From Bryoerythrophyllum caledonicum (lineage: Eukaryota > Streptophyta > Bryopsida > Pottiales > Pottiaceae), in assembly GCA_963971425.1 (NCBI GenBank), contig OZ020525.1, positions 15,940,187 through 16,004,186 of the forward strand: a DNA stretch of 64,000 nt. Direction: 5' to 3'. Below, piece by piece: positions 11,641-23,800 of the stretch (within the stretch, counting starts at the first letter, position 1; the number at the start of each line of letters is the position of its first letter). The notes under the pieces were generated by a model, which did no database searches, was not told where the DNA came from, and saw nothing but the letters and a program-made list of their open reading frames with translations. Position numbers and translations under genes: made by a program.

Positions 11641-12247
11641 TTCAGCGTGGTGTGATCCATCTCAATGTGACGTATCTTTTACAGTCAATTTTTCTAATTT
11701 CGAAACAATTATTGGGCGTACTATATGCAATCCGTCCGGACATCCCACCTATCCAACCGGTCTGCCCGTCTATTCATCTTGTCTCATGATCCTAATCCGC
11801 CCACTATGGCAACTCTGGTTTGTGGCCTTTGTTTCACCGTTCAGCGTTGCTTGCAAGACCATCCCCGCCTACTGCAGTAACCTCTAATGGTCACGAGAAG
11901 GGCTGTCACATCTCATAGAGGTTGAAAAAGTAGAGCTACTTGTTCTAAGAGGCACGCAACAGAGGCATTTCAAACTCAGTGTGTCTTTGCCACTTTGGCC
12001 AACGACTTTGGTCGAGAGAATCCCTCAGATATCTTTTCCAATTTTATCATCATAATATGGGATTTTCTGTGGAACCCGTTACTAAGGAGTTTGGAGGCAT
12101 GAATGCCTTCTTTGCTACCAAGTAGAAAATCACCGGTTGTGCCGATACACAATTGTTCTCCAATAGTGGAGAAAGAGATGATAGAGTTTGATGACCAGAC
12201 TTTGGATTTGACCACATCTTACGGGTGTTGAGGTATAAAAGGTACAA

Positions 12248-13179
12248 TTGTTCATATGTTCGTATTGTAGATGTTTTGCCTTTAGCCTCTATGATTTGGA
12301 GGGCTACACTGAGGGCAAACCAATCCAGATCCAATTGGAAGACGACCACCCAATCAGCCAACGACCATATAAGCTCAATCTTTTAGAGAAAGTTGGGGTT
12401 CAAAACTTCAGGCTTATTGTCAGGAGTTGCTGGCCACCAGCTTGATTGAGCTCTTCAACAACGAGTACATTTGTACTTCAGTTATGCCATCAAAGTACAT
12501 CTTTGGCAATTGGACGGAGAAGCGGATGCGTGGAGATTATAGGCCGGTCAATCGCAAGACCAAGTCATGCGAATATCATGTGCCCACGTTAGAGGAACTA
12601 TTTGATGCGGTGGGACAAGCTAGAGTATTTAGTACTCTAGATTTGCGGTTTGATTATCACTAGTTACCGTTGATGGTAGAAGATTGGGTGAAGACTACAT
12701 TCCTGGCAATTGATCGAGATGGGAGAGATCAACTTTACCATTGGAAGTTTCTTCTATTTGGCCTCAAGAACGCACAGGTTGAGTTTCAGAGGGTGATGGA
12801 CCAGGTGTTGACTCGTTTAGCATTTTCCCGATGCTACATTGATGATGTTATCATTTTTAGTAGCAGCCCATAGGAGCATGTATGGCAATTTCAGGCGACG
12901 TTCAAGAAGTTTTGTTAGTAGGGATTGCACTTGCACCATGGCAAGTGCAAATTCTTCCACGATTGTTTGCAATATTTGGAACATATAATTATATTAAAGG
13001 GTCTTGGTGTGCAGCAGACGAAGGTAGATGTGCTGCAAAATATTTTGACGCCAGCCAACGTGTCACAACTTCAAGTTTTTCTTGGCTTGACAAATTACTA
13101 TCGCCAATTTGATCAGAAGTTTAGCTTGATTGCGAAGCCATTGACTATTCTCACGGGAAAGGATGAGCCGTGGACTTGA
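12248..13179 (+). pseudogene. Ty3/gypsy reverse transcriptase remnant
   Basis: A frame with EDDHPISQRPYKLN is followed by RGDYRPVNRKT, VFSTLDLRFDYH, then after a TAG at 12,661, [18 protein letters not shown] and the catalytic YIDD (12,835-12,846). The thumb/connection region (HHGKCKFFHDCLQYLEH, FLGLTNYYRQF) runs to about 13,179. These are standard gypsy RT motifs in the right order. The conserved Phe-Gly-Leu-x-Asn-Ala motif and the Asp pair are intact. The in-frame stop at 12,661, the stop after SSSP near 12,871 and frame changes mean it is inactive. Confidence 0.9.
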
Positions 13180-13229
13180 GAACGGAAGCAGTAGCAAGCG
13201 TTTGTTACCTTGAAGCTAAAGCTCGGTTG

Positions 13230-13650
13230 AGCACTTGTGTTGCGGCGTCCGGATGCTACACAATTGTTCCATCTGCACACAGATTGGAATGCGATCGGAT
13301 TGGGAGCGGTGTTGGCACAAAAGACGGGAGTTCGTTGTTGCTTTTGCTTCTAGGAGCACCAACAACGCGGAGTCCAACTAATCATCCAATGAAGAGGAGG
13401 TTTAGGGGGCGGTTCGGGCCATTGCTCGTTTTAGGCCCTATTATATGGACAACAGTTTATGTTGGTGAGCGACCATTAGCCTTTGAAGAGGCTCATAGAG
13501 TCTGACAAGCTTACTGGCAAGTTTGCCAAGTGCGTTTTGTTGCTTCAAGAGTATCACTTTGAGGTTGTAGATCAGGTCGGCATTATGAACTTGGATGCGA
13601 ATGGCTTTCTTTGCAATCCAAGTCCATTGGGGGACTTGGCTAGTGTGAGA
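13230..13650 (+). pseudogene. RNase H remnant
   Basis: Directly after RT. The frame with FHLHTDWNAIGLGAVLAQKTG carries the first catalytic Asp (13,282-13,284) in the usual gypsy context. The ORF from 13,483 (YHFEVVDQVGIMNLDANGFL) matches the end of the RNase H region, where VDYxPGxxNxxADxLSR is typical. Frameshifted near 13,330-13,480. Confidence 0.65.
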
Positions 13651-13779
13651 TGGCATTGGTATTGTGAGAGGGATTCAATCTTGGGGTGGCATGGAGCGAC
13701 TTACGTCACTTTGATCTCTAATTCAGCATCTACATTGTTGGATTAGGCAATCGATGAAGAACCAAACAAGGCCCAAGTT

Positions 13780-14600
13780 ATCGGCAATGTGTGAAAATAC
13801 TTTCCAATCTTGCACAAGCTACTACATGGGACATTTCCCCCAGCTCTTTCTGCCATGGAGCGTGATCAAGTCGAACATCGAATAACAAGGTTTTGTTGGG
13901 AGAATAGCCTTCTTTTTCAAGTGTTGTCCAATAAAGCTAGACGCATAGTTCCCAGGCCAGATCATAAGGCTTCGTTAATATAGCAAGTAGACAAAGACCT
14001 AGGACATTTTGGTATGCGACGGACTCATTTGATGTTGCGCACATAGTACTCGTGGTGGGATATGTATTAGCACGTTGCTATGTATGTTTCTTGGTATAAA
14101 GTGCGTAATCGGATGTGATCTAGGTTCAACACGTTGTTACCGCAATTGCAGCCTTTGCTACTATCGAATTGAGCTATTGTTGATCCTTTGATTTTGTCGG
14201 AGTGCTTGTTGTCACCGTGCATGGAGCCAAGTACGAATTGGTGATGGTAGAGCATTTCAGCTAGTGGATAAAGCTTATGGCCCAATACAAGAATTCTTTG
14301 GAGTTGACAGCCATGGCATTCCTCGATTGTCAGTTGGCTCATATAGGAGCTGTAGCTGAGGTGTTGACTAACCAGGGTCGTGAGTTCCTTGGGGCTTTTG
14401 AAGCTTTGTATATCAAAATTTTAATTGACCACCAAATCACTTTTGTAGATCATCCGAAAGCGGACGGTTTGGCGGTGCGTGTGGTTCAGACTGCCACAAA
14501 TGGCTTGCTGACGTGTGGATTACTTCAAGGTGGTCACTGTAATTGGGATTTCGTGATACCATAGATCGCTATGGAATATAGGTTTAGGCGACAGGCTTCA
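13780..14600 (+). pseudogene. Integrase remnant with lost catalytic residues
   Basis: A decayed HHCC zinc region (HFGMRRTHLMLR, near 14,010) is followed by a core segment in the ORF from 14,277. In it TNQGREF stands where TDQGREF is usual, with Asn at 14,370-14,372. DGLAVRVVQ stands where DGLAERVVQ is usual, with Val at 14,475-14,477. The second Asp and the Glu of the DDE triad are thus both replaced. Conserved residues around them (HPKADG, GLLQGGHCNWDFVIP) make the assignment secure. Confidence 0.78.
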
Positions 14601-15080
14601 CTAGCTATTTTTTTCCGTATCAGTTGTTGTATGGGCAAGAGCGAATTCTAGTGACTTTTGTACGAGAAAAATTGGCTTTGATTGTGGATTAGGACGGTCT
14701 AGAAGTATGGGCCTAGTGTCTACGTGATCGCGCGGAGTTCTTCAAGCGAGCCATATCAATGGCCATGGAGAACTTATCCATCGTTGAGAACCATGACACA
14801 TTCTGGTAAACTCGTATTCCAAGTGTGCTCGTCGACCTCAATTGCGGCATTTTTCCACGAAGGATTACATTTATCTGCAATGTGAGGCGCCTATCACGTT
14901 GGACATCGAAGTTGGACAAACTATTCTTTGCATGAAGGATGTATTGTCAGTGGTATCTTCTTGCTAAAAGGCAAGGATGGCCGAGAGTGTTGGTAGGGCT
15001 CTAAGAATTGTGCTCCGTGTCATTTATCCATTGATGGTTCTGTTCATTCCAAGTTGATCGTTGTGCTAGACGGCCTTTTG

Positions 15081-15215
15081 TGTTTTTTGTGTGGTGTGAA
15101 AAAGGGCGCAACTACCATGTTGTTATGTGACAATTGCTAACGTGGATGGCATATGGCTTGCTTGACGCCGCCTCTTTTTATTCTTCCGTTTGGGGATTGG
15201 ACTTGCCCTTGTTGT
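15081..15215 (+). pseudogene. PHD finger at the 3' end of the retroelement pol region
   Basis: One frame encodes C-FL-C (from 15,081), MLLCDNC, then after a single TAA codon RGWHMACLTPPL, then PFGDWTCPCC. This is the Cys4-His-Cys3 spacing of a PHD finger, with the typical GWH, CLTPPL and GDW residues. All eight zinc ligands are present. The upstream 14.6-15.08 kb carries post-integrase fragments. PHD fingers often read histone H3 tails. In this position it would be analogous to the chromodomain of chromoviruses, but that function is an inference. The stop codon disables this copy. Confidence 0.85.
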
Positions 15216-15679
15216 AAACGATCTTTTAGCCACGTTTCACCCAATGCAACGGCTTGAATTTCTTGTGGACATATCACTGGTATGCTGCCTTGCCATCCAG
15301 TTGTAGTTCTTAGTTTACTTTCAAGGATAGGCAACGTGGGGGTTGACCAAGGGGTTGTCAACAGAGCTGCCTAAGGCAAATAAGGATGGCGCTCACATTT
15401 CACCCGGCCAACCCTCTTTTAGTTACTTCTCCATCCGCTTAATGATCCGGCGACGAACAACATCTTCAATTGGATGAGTACAGTTGTTGCAGCGACACCA
15501 ATCTGGCAATAGTCTTCTTAGTGTTGTTGGTCTAGCTGGTTAGAGGGGCTTTTTATCCGCTAGGAGGGGCACTTGAGGTTGTGTAGAACATAGTTTTATT
15601 TGTTTATGTTTTTTGTTTATTTGATTTTGATTGTGACTCTCCATCTCTGGTATTTAACAATCTTCCTTTACACAACAGC

Positions 15680-16008
15680 TGTCACATGATGTGGCGTCGA
15701 GGACTGCACCACATCGTATAGTGTTAGCATAGATTAGTTCGTTCCAATCTACGTTTGTTAAAGACGTACATCCGCAACACCACATCTATCCAATGGAAGT
15801 ATTTTATTTGTTAAGGTTTTGCATGTGTGCGTAAAGCGGCGCGTACACACTTGACTTCACGTCTTTGTCAATTCAAGCTTTGAGAGTGAATTTAGAGAGT
15901 GACAGTGATTGTCTTTACTTGTAAGTGATGTTATTTCATTGATAAAGAAGTCGTATCTCATACTCTAGATTTGCACTCGTGGATTCTTTCCTTGTGGAAT
16001 GCGAGACA
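15680..16008 (+). repeat. 3' LTR of the gypsy element
   Basis: Direct repeat of 4,032-4,348, starting TGTCAC. A ~93-bp segment just upstream (15,588-15,680, starting AACATAGTT) is repeated just downstream (16,052-16,144), giving a B-LTR-B arrangement that hints at past recombination or an additional partial element copy. Confidence 0.78.
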
Positions 16009-17068
16009 GTTGACTCTATTTGTGATTTTCTACATTATTCTTGGGGATGTGTGAACATAGTTGTGTTTGTCTATGTTTTTTGTTTAATTGATGTTGGTTG
16101 TGACTCCTAATCTGTTGTATTCAGCAATCTTCTTTTTCCCGACAACTCCATTTTTCTAGCTTGGGCCCTACTTAATACAAGCTAAAGGCCCTCCATAATA
16201 CCTTAACCCTTAAAGGACCATTTCTACCTTGGGGGACGTTTTCCATTTTGGGCGGGTTTCAACGGTCTCAATTTGAATAATGAAATTCTGAAGAAAAAAT
16301 GTTTTTTGTATTTCAAACGTTAAAACATTGTAATCTTCATATCCATGCGGTGGATTGCAACCAAAAAAAATTGGTGCGTTCCTATAGAAGTCTATTTTAA
16401 GATCTTATGGTTAAAGTCCAAAATTTCACTTTGAAATGTGATTTTCATGCCTCCTTCTAACAATGACAGTTTTGAACTAGTTTCCGAGCAAAATTGGCGG
16501 TGGCTCTTTTGGAATTAAGTTCACAAATAATCAACCAATAGTTCCCCACATCTTTCCCAAGCCAAGTCACCCAATCCCTGTGCTTACGATTACAAACATA
16601 AAACCATAAAGTAGAGGATGACCCCTTTGTATTAGAATCAAAATAATAATAATACAATAACTACTATTTTTATTATTATTATTGCAATTGCAGAGAGGAG
16701 AAAGAATGTTTCTTTGCTCAAAGCCCCCCCCCACTCAAGTGGCAGATGATTTGCCTGATGCTCCATCACATTTGTCATGAGTCATGACTTTATCCAGGCA
16801 GCCCCATTTGCTCGCTTGCAGAGCAAGAGCAGCTGTGCCCACTGCCGCCGCCTGCCTGCCTGCCTGCATGAATCATGATGCTGCTGCTACAGCAACCCCA
16901 TTCGTCATCCGTCCTCTTCTACTGGACCCCGGCCTGCCTCAGTACAGCCAAATTCTTCAATGTGCTACTGACTTCCCTTTTGCTACCACTTGAGCCGAAG
17001 GACAGGGTGTGTGACTTTATGCCCCGCTCTGCCTCTACTGTACAAATACAGTCAGCTCCCTCTGCAAG
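16009..17068. other. Intergenic repeats, no gene seen
   Basis: Contains the ~93-bp duplicated segment noted for the 3' LTR and one TTAA-CCCTTAAAGGACC terminus near 16,207. The short GC-richer frames at 16.78-17.05 kb have no recognisable family. Confidence 0.5.
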
Positions 17069-17331
17069 GCCCAGGGCGAATTGACCCCTTATTGGTGTTA
17101 CCTGAGGGGGCCATGAGGTGTTGGGGCCAAATCTGGCCCCTAATATTTCTTGGATGGGGACCTATTTATAGCAAGAGGGGTAAACAATGACCGTAGGCCC
17201 CAAATTTGTCCAAAAAAAATCCAAAAAAGCCTCTGGACCCCCCAAGATAAGAAGGCCAGAAAAATGACCCCATACAATTAAGACGGGGCCCACTTTGGTT
17301 AAGTACCAACGCGGGTCAATTCGCCTTGGGC
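17069..17331. mobile_element. MITE copy 1 (GGCGAATTGACCC ends)
   Basis: Left end CCCAGGGCGAATTGACCC, right end GGGTCAATTCGCCTTGGG: imperfect terminal inverted repeats around a ~260-bp non-coding interior. The interior is nearly repeated in the next element, and a relative sits inside the methyltransferase at 10.54 kb. Confidence 0.65.
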
Positions 17332-17760
17332 ATTTGGAAGAGCCCCCGTGAGTCTTTACTATAATCTATCGAGTTTACCCCTTGTATCTACCATAAGAAT
17401 GGATAGTTGGGCTAGGGTGAACTGACCCCCTCGCTTGTCCTTACCTGAGGGGGCCTCCAGGTGGTGGGGCCAAACCTCGCCCCTTTTTTTTTTGGGTGGT
17501 GCCCTATTTATAGCAAGAGAGGGTCCTCTAGGGTAAACAATAGCCATAGGCCCCAAATCTGTCCCCAAAAATCCAAAAAAAGCCTCTGGAACCCCCAAAA
17601 TAAGTGGGCCAAAAAAATGACCCCATGCAATTAAGATGGGGCCCACCTTGGGTAATGACGAGCGAGGGGGTCAATTCTCCCTGGCCGGATAGCTATTGCC
17701 TCATCCCCTCAGTCTATACTATAATCTATCAAGTTTACCCCTTGTATCTACCATATGAAT
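17332..17760. repeat. MITE copy 2 with duplicated flank
   Basis: A second MITE copy spans 17,409-17,687 (ends CTAGGGTGAACTGACCCC and GGGGGTCAATTCTCCC). The spacer before it (TATAATCTATCGAGTTTACC, near 17,360) recurs after it near 17,719. A ~355-bp unit of MITE plus flank was therefore tandemly duplicated, rather than inserted twice. Confidence 0.6.
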
Positions 17761-17844
17761 GGAAAGTTCCTGCCTCATCTAACTCTTATGATGAAACGGT
17801 TGTTCTAACATATGTTGTAGTAAAGGGAGATGACTGTATTTAAT

Positions 17845-20800
17845 TCTTGAGCAAACTTACACCCATGCTTGTACCCCAAAAGCCCTCCTTTGAAGGGGCC
17901 ACACACGGCTGCCACAATGCTGAAAATGATGTTTAATGTACGCACACTGTAGAGCATCTGATGTTAAGAGGATCCTTCCAATGAACAGAATGGATTTGTG
18001 GGCGGTAGTTGGAAGTTTGTCAGAATGCAACCCCCAAATGTGCCCGAATGCAATCTTTTCCACGAAGTTGGACATGTGCTTTTTTGATATGTAGTCCAAA
18101 CAAATGGATTGAATGATCAAGTCATGAGTGGGGATCCCAAATACGAGTGAGACACATGACCTATGACCGCGCTAAGACATCCAAATGAAATTGAAATAAG
18201 TATAAAAAGAATATCTCTGCTCAGGGTCAATGTTGGCTGATTTTGTCATTGAAATTCATATATACTAGAAATGAACCAGAGCTATGGCAACCCTCAATGG
18301 TTGGCAAAAACTTACAAAACCCTTTAACAATGCAATAGTCTTTGTGAGCATGGATAAAATATTGTGGATGACATAATATGATGAAAGTGTAACAGGATTA
18401 CACACCAATGTGCATTTAACCCTTAAACGACAGCCAGGAATTGTATACAGAGGCACATATTTTACTATGTTCAATACAAAAGTATACTAAAGTTTAGTAA
18501 GACTTATGCGTTTGAATTGAAGATTCTTCAACTAACATCTTTCATTTGGAGGTCATTTCAATAGTTGAACCTTATCATGTTCACATACTACACCATACAT
18601 GCAGAATATTGTGGCCACGAGTGGCACCTTGTGACGTTCAAGAGTTAACCTCTAAGTGATATGGCAGCCGCATTTGGGTTGTATATAAACTTTAAAGCGA
18701 TACAACTTAAGCATGGTGATGTATTTGGTTTAAACCCTGAAAAGACGTAGTGTTGCATGTGGCCCAACTTAAATTTAGTGATAATCTTCTGACACAGTTT
18801 GAGTGATCACTTAGAGGTTAAATGTCAAAAGGTGCCACATGTATGGGTCCTATATTAACATGTGGCACCTTAAGCCAGTTCGGGACTCAAATGTCATTGT
18901 ATGTCAAAAACATTTATGTGGAAGGATGCGGAATTAGGAATGAAACTCAACAAATATATTTTCAAATTTAATCACAAAGATTTGGAATTGATATAGAATT
19001 TAAAAGCCCAAAAACCATTGGAGCCCATAATTAAACTCTAGAGTACCGTAGGTGAACCTTTGTTTTGCACCTTAATGGTGAATAATTAATTAAAGTGAAA
19101 AAATGACATTCGGCATTCAAAATAATAATAAAGTAATTTTTGGCAAGAAGTCATAGACTACTGTATTTTACCTACTTTGATGTCAAGGATGGGGATTGAA
19201 CTCAAGACCTTGGGATTCCAAATCCAAGAGTCCATGAATGAGAGGCCATGAATGAAGACCTTTCCAAGCCTTAATCCCCTTTGATGTCTCTCAGTGCGAC
19301 AAAATCTATAAATATACATTTCCAATAAATTCGGCATTTTCAAACAAAAAAAATCCACTTAAGTCGGCATAGACTTCTCTAATTATTTTTAGCCGAACTA
19401 GACGTTCACCTACGGTAGATGAGATTTGGTGCCCTCCTTCACCCACTGCCAACAAGTGAGAGTGAGTAAAAGAGAGAAGACATGCCACAGATAACCAACT
19501 CATGGAGTGTACCCCATACTGGTCGGCCTTGTTCAACTTTCAAGGCAATGCCACCAATGATAGCTCAATTGAGGGGGAGCAACCCAAAATTGCACACATC
19601 ATGATCCAATGCCGATAATGACTGGTGTTTTCAAATTTTGAGTTATCGGTTTTGGGTCACTTTGTGCACCATTTCCAACATTTGCCATTTTCATGCACCA
19701 TGCCATGCATACTCTATTGATCGGAACTGGGTGGCCGATCAAAATTGAGTGCCTCTACCTTAAGTCTTGTTAAACTTCAATACATTCTTTGTGTTTTACA
19801 GAGTAAAATACGTCCCCATATATATGGTTCCTAACTAAGGTTGAAGGATTAATTCTTAAAATTCCTTGTATTTTCTTGAGTTCAAAACTCCCAAACTGCC
19901 AAAAAATACCCCTTCAAATGTAAATACTTTAAAAGAATTTTTTAATAATTTTCAACACTTCCAATGGTATTACCTTGCTAATCACTTCTAGTATAATTAA
20001 GGTTAGATGTCCTATAACCACCAATTAAGCTCCATGATATATTATAGCAGTGGTCTATGACAATTTTTAATTTTATAATATTTTTAATTTTAATTTTGGC
20101 AATCAAGATAGAACTCTATGGTTTTTATAAAATTTCCAAAATTTAAATTCCCAAAATTCAAATAGTTCAAATTTTCAAAGTGTAAATTAAGCAATGACCC
20201 ATTTTTTCCATAGGGTTTGCCCTATATCCACTACAAATTCTCGAGGTATTGACCACACCACTCCTTATGATCAATATCAAAAATTCCACCAACCAAGTGT
20301 ATGAGTGGCCAAAATAAATATATCACCGGCTCTAGAGTAATGTGATCCTACAACCCCAATAAAGTAAAATTGGTCATATCCTTATTGATTGGTTAAAACC
20401 ACAATATTTAATACCATCATAATAGAAGTCATAAAATTACCTTCAAAAGATGGACAAAACATGGTAGATCATGGTGCAGAGTTGGTCGATTATGGGATGT
20501 ATCTCATTCATGCTTTTAAAGTGGGTGGTAGAGATAGGACCTCAATGTATATGTGAGATCATTAAATGAGGACATAACCAAAGTTTTAATCCTTTAACAC
20601 CTAAGTGGACCATGAGACATTGGGAGAATCTACGAAGATAATAGATTATGCATAACATCACTTAGACAGCAGGTACTTTTCATTGTGACCCCATTTCACG
20701 GAAATCATTGTAGTTCATCAATGCCTGCATCTATCGGAGATTAGAGAGATGTGTTGCAAAGCTCTCTCGAAGCTCCAAGCGCATTTTTAGTACCACGATG

Positions 20801-21834
20801 ACAACAATAGTAAAAGTTACAACACCAAAATCACAAAAACCGACGGTGTCAGGGCCTCGTAGGAGTTAAAGAATAAAACAAGTTCATGCAAAACAACAAA
20901 AACTATAAAAAGCGGTTTTGGCTATTACCCCTTTAAGGACAACAAGCCCATAGGTGAAGTAATCTGCAAATAGTTTTATCAATAATTCATTGATACATGA
21001 TTTACAAATTGCAATAAAATGCGTGGATATGTTCACTTTTGACAAATGTAGTGAGACACTAAGTTGCAGTCTGGCGAATTTGCATGAAGGAGATTTGTTG
21101 TAGGCATAGTGGTATTTCCACTGTATTTCTACTTGGAAAGCGCTCTCCCAATTTGTGTTTGTTGACTTCTACATGTGGGCCAACTGCATGCGGTATGAGT
21201 AGACAACTCTTTGCAACCCACGAGAGATATCCCCCATTGGATCATCAACGCTCTCAAAGAAAGGTGTAGCAGCATACAAATATTTTGTCAGTCCTAAAAG
21301 GGTTAAGGAGCTTCAAGGGTTAATATAATTGAATTGTGACTGAAACTAAATAATCCCGAAAATAATTTTAAAAATAAATCTTGTAATTTCAAATTACTTA
21401 ACTTACGAAGCTACTATCTTCTCCATATATACTTCTAGAATATTGTGGTAGTAAGTTACAACATGCACAAATTTAAGAGCAAATCCTTTGCACATACCGT
21501 ACGCAAGAATCAAATTTGGCACTAATTATTAATTTTCAAAAATAGAACTCTGGAAAGACAAATATTCTTCTAAATTTGTATTTTCAGCGAGTCAGTTTCT
21601 TAAATATTTTTGAAAAAAATCCAAACTTTGTTGCATCTATTATTATTATTATTTTATTTTTTTGCTGAACCAACCCCTCAGGTGCATACTTGGGCTGCTG
21701 ACAAAAGAATTTGTGTGAAATGTTGGATGCACAATTTCTGATGTGGTAGAAGTATCAATAATCCACCCTTTATATAAAACTTTTAAGTGTCATTTTGCAG
21801 GTCAAGTATATCTTAGCATTATCAACTCTCACAC
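17845..21834. other. Long AT-rich intergenic stretch with small repeats
   Basis: No gene is supported. It contains a 233-bp TTAA element at 18,416-18,648 (TTAACCCTTAAACG left end, CGTTCAAGAGTTAA right end) and a short hairpin at 18,829-18,871 (14-bp arms AAGGTGCCACATGT). The rest shows no structure I can name. Confidence 0.5.
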
Positions 21835-22234
21835 TTAGGGGGGTTTTACACTATGGTGGAGAACTCCACCGGCCGGTCAAGAAGTCTCGGCCAAGACATG
21901 GTTATTTGAGGTGAGCGGTGGATGTTGGACAAGACAAAAAAAGAATAAAGTAATGCATGAAGAAGTTGCTCTTCTCCAGTGGGTTGGTTTCTTGTCCGGG
22001 GGTTTGAGGCCGGACAAGAAACAAGCCCACCGGAGAAGAACTCTTCAAAAAAGTTTTGCCACATAGGCGGCCATGTCATTTTTTCATCCATGCTTGAAGT
22101 TCTCCACCGGTCAAGTCTTGGCCGTAGTGTAAACCCAATCCGGTGAAGAACAATTTTTTCTCCAATCATATTGCTCCATTTCCCTTGAATTCTTGACCGG
22201 TGGAGTTCTCCACCATAGTGTGAAGCGGCCCTTA
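21835..22234. mobile_element. PIF/Harbinger (Tourist-like) MITE with TTA target duplication
   Basis: TTA direct repeats at 21,835-21,837 and 22,232-22,234 flank a 394-bp element. Its ends pair over about 45 bp: GGGGGGTTTTACACTATGG at left, and at right the complement of GGGCCGCTTCACACTATGG. The interior also folds back. A 3-bp TTA/TAA target duplication with GG-rich ends is typical of Tourist MITEs mobilised by PIF transposases, and a PIF transposase remnant lies at 49.9 kb. Confidence 0.8.
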
Positions 22235-23601
22235 GATATTTTGCAGGTCATTTTGCACTTCCATTACTTGTAAGATAATGTCATATTTTCTAACTACACA
22301 TTGCATAACTTTTATGGATTCATTTTCAACCTTGTATTAAATCATTTCACGCGAAAAAATCACAAGTAATGGAGATGTTTAGGATAAGGTCCACTACTTT
22401 ATATATCAATAGAAACTTGTCAGAAGATTCATTTGGATGTACACTAGGTTGAAAGCTTCACAATGACATACAATACGTGAAGTAGACATTTACGCATGAT
22501 TTATGATTATCTTTCATCTTTCATCTTACATATGATGATCTACTAGAATGTATTTACAAAGAATGTATTTACAAATAATTCACTAAGGTCATTTTGCACT
22601 AAGACATTATCTTACAAGTAATTCATCTTACATTAAATGACATAATCTTACAATTTGTGCCGTCAAAGTTTACCAAAAAAAAAGTAGTATTTCCTTGCTA
22701 TAGTGAATTTGAAGATCCTAGGGTTGAAAATAGTGAAAAATGTTTTATTTAGACTTGCAACGTCTCATCTTAGAGAGGTAAATTTGGAATGATTTTGGTG
22801 AAACATAGTCTTGGTCCTTTATGGGTAAGTATAGACTTTTAAATATAGCATTGGACATGCATGTTAATGCATGCAGGAAAAGGTCATTTCATATGTTGGA
22901 GTTCGTTACAATATAACCTTGGTAATATCACCTTGTTAATAGAACACTTTGATATTATCACCCAAAACCTTGGAACCAATTTTCTAGTTCAAAACTCCCT
23001 TGTTAATATCCCTATCACCCTTGACAGTGTAGTGTAGGTGTGACAATAACAAAATGGATGGATGAATAAATGACCGAATTGATGACGGAGGTGACACATA
23101 TGACAAAGATGGTGCATATTAAGTGTGTAACACTATTTGGTGCACTATAGAGCTACATGAAATAAGTCACCACATAGTTCACAAAAGTTATTACCACCGA
23201 GTTTGCAAATGGTATCACCACAAAAGTCATTGATGGTGATGACTCAAAGTCATGTTTTATGCTGGTGAGTTCAATTTTATTGTAAGTTAGTTTCTATTAC
23301 TAAGTTTTAATGCATTAGAATATTAGCCCTTCAATACTATGATAACATCTTGATTCATTTTCAATTTTTCAGGTTGTGTTGAAAGGAATCTACATCTCAA
23401 ATAACAAAAACAAGGATTGGTCTTGCATAATAAATTCTAGTGCGTTAGTATAATTTACTTTTGCACGGAGAATTCAAAGAATGCCTCCTGGTAGTCCATA
23501 TTTTAAATTTGGTCATTTGGGTTACTGCAAAAACTTTGTAGACCGTTTGCAAGAGATTTCTCCTCTTAAAAAAAAAACAAGAAAATTATCCTTCTCAACT
23601 A
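22235..23601. other. AT-rich intergenic DNA, no gene seen
   Basis: No coding frame or RNA gene recognised. A short phrase (ATTTTGCAGGTCA...) is repeated around the neighbouring MITE, suggesting local duplication. Confidence 0.45.
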
Positions 23602-23800
23602 CACGGTTCCGTGAATATAGTGTAGACCAAACTATTTGAAATTTCCTACACTAATTGAAAATTTACATGCTATTGTTGACTGACACACTTTTGCTTGAGA
23701 ACAAATACCCAATTAGAACTTGGCATGCACATGCTTTGATGGAAATTAGTGTGGGTGATCTACATCAATAATCCCTCTACACTACATTCAGTGTTTAGTG
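23602..23800. mobile_element. Small relative of the large palindromic element
   Basis: Ends CACGGTTCCGTGAATATAG and, on the complement of the right end, CACTAAACACTGAATGTAG. The left ~50 bp (GTGTAGACCAAACTATTTG, AAATTTCCTACA) is clearly related to the arms of the 25.8-26.96 kb palindrome. Confidence 0.55.

Larger units (their letters stand above)
4032..16008 (+). mobile_element. Degenerate Ty3/gypsy LTR retrotransposon carrying a DNA methyltransferase and a PHD finger
   Basis: A ~12-kb element bounded by two similar direct repeats that start TGTCAC and lie in the same orientation. Remnants inside, in order on the + strand, are: Gag with zinc knuckle (7.05-7.69 kb), retropepsin (9.1-9.3), a C5 DNA methyltransferase (9.78-11.05), RT (12.25-13.18), RNase H (13.23-13.65), integrase (13.8-14.6) and a PHD finger (15.08-15.22). 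The PR-RT-RH-IN order is that of Ty3/gypsy. The two extra domains are not part of the canonical set. Every domain carries stops or frameshifts, and other elements are inserted in it: a SINE near 4.6 kb, a MITE at 10.54 kb, a fold-back element at 11.2-11.6 kb and probably AT-rich DNA at 7.9-8.7 kb. This copy is therefore old and inactive. Primer-binding site and LTR 3' ends were not defined securely. Confidence 0.88.
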
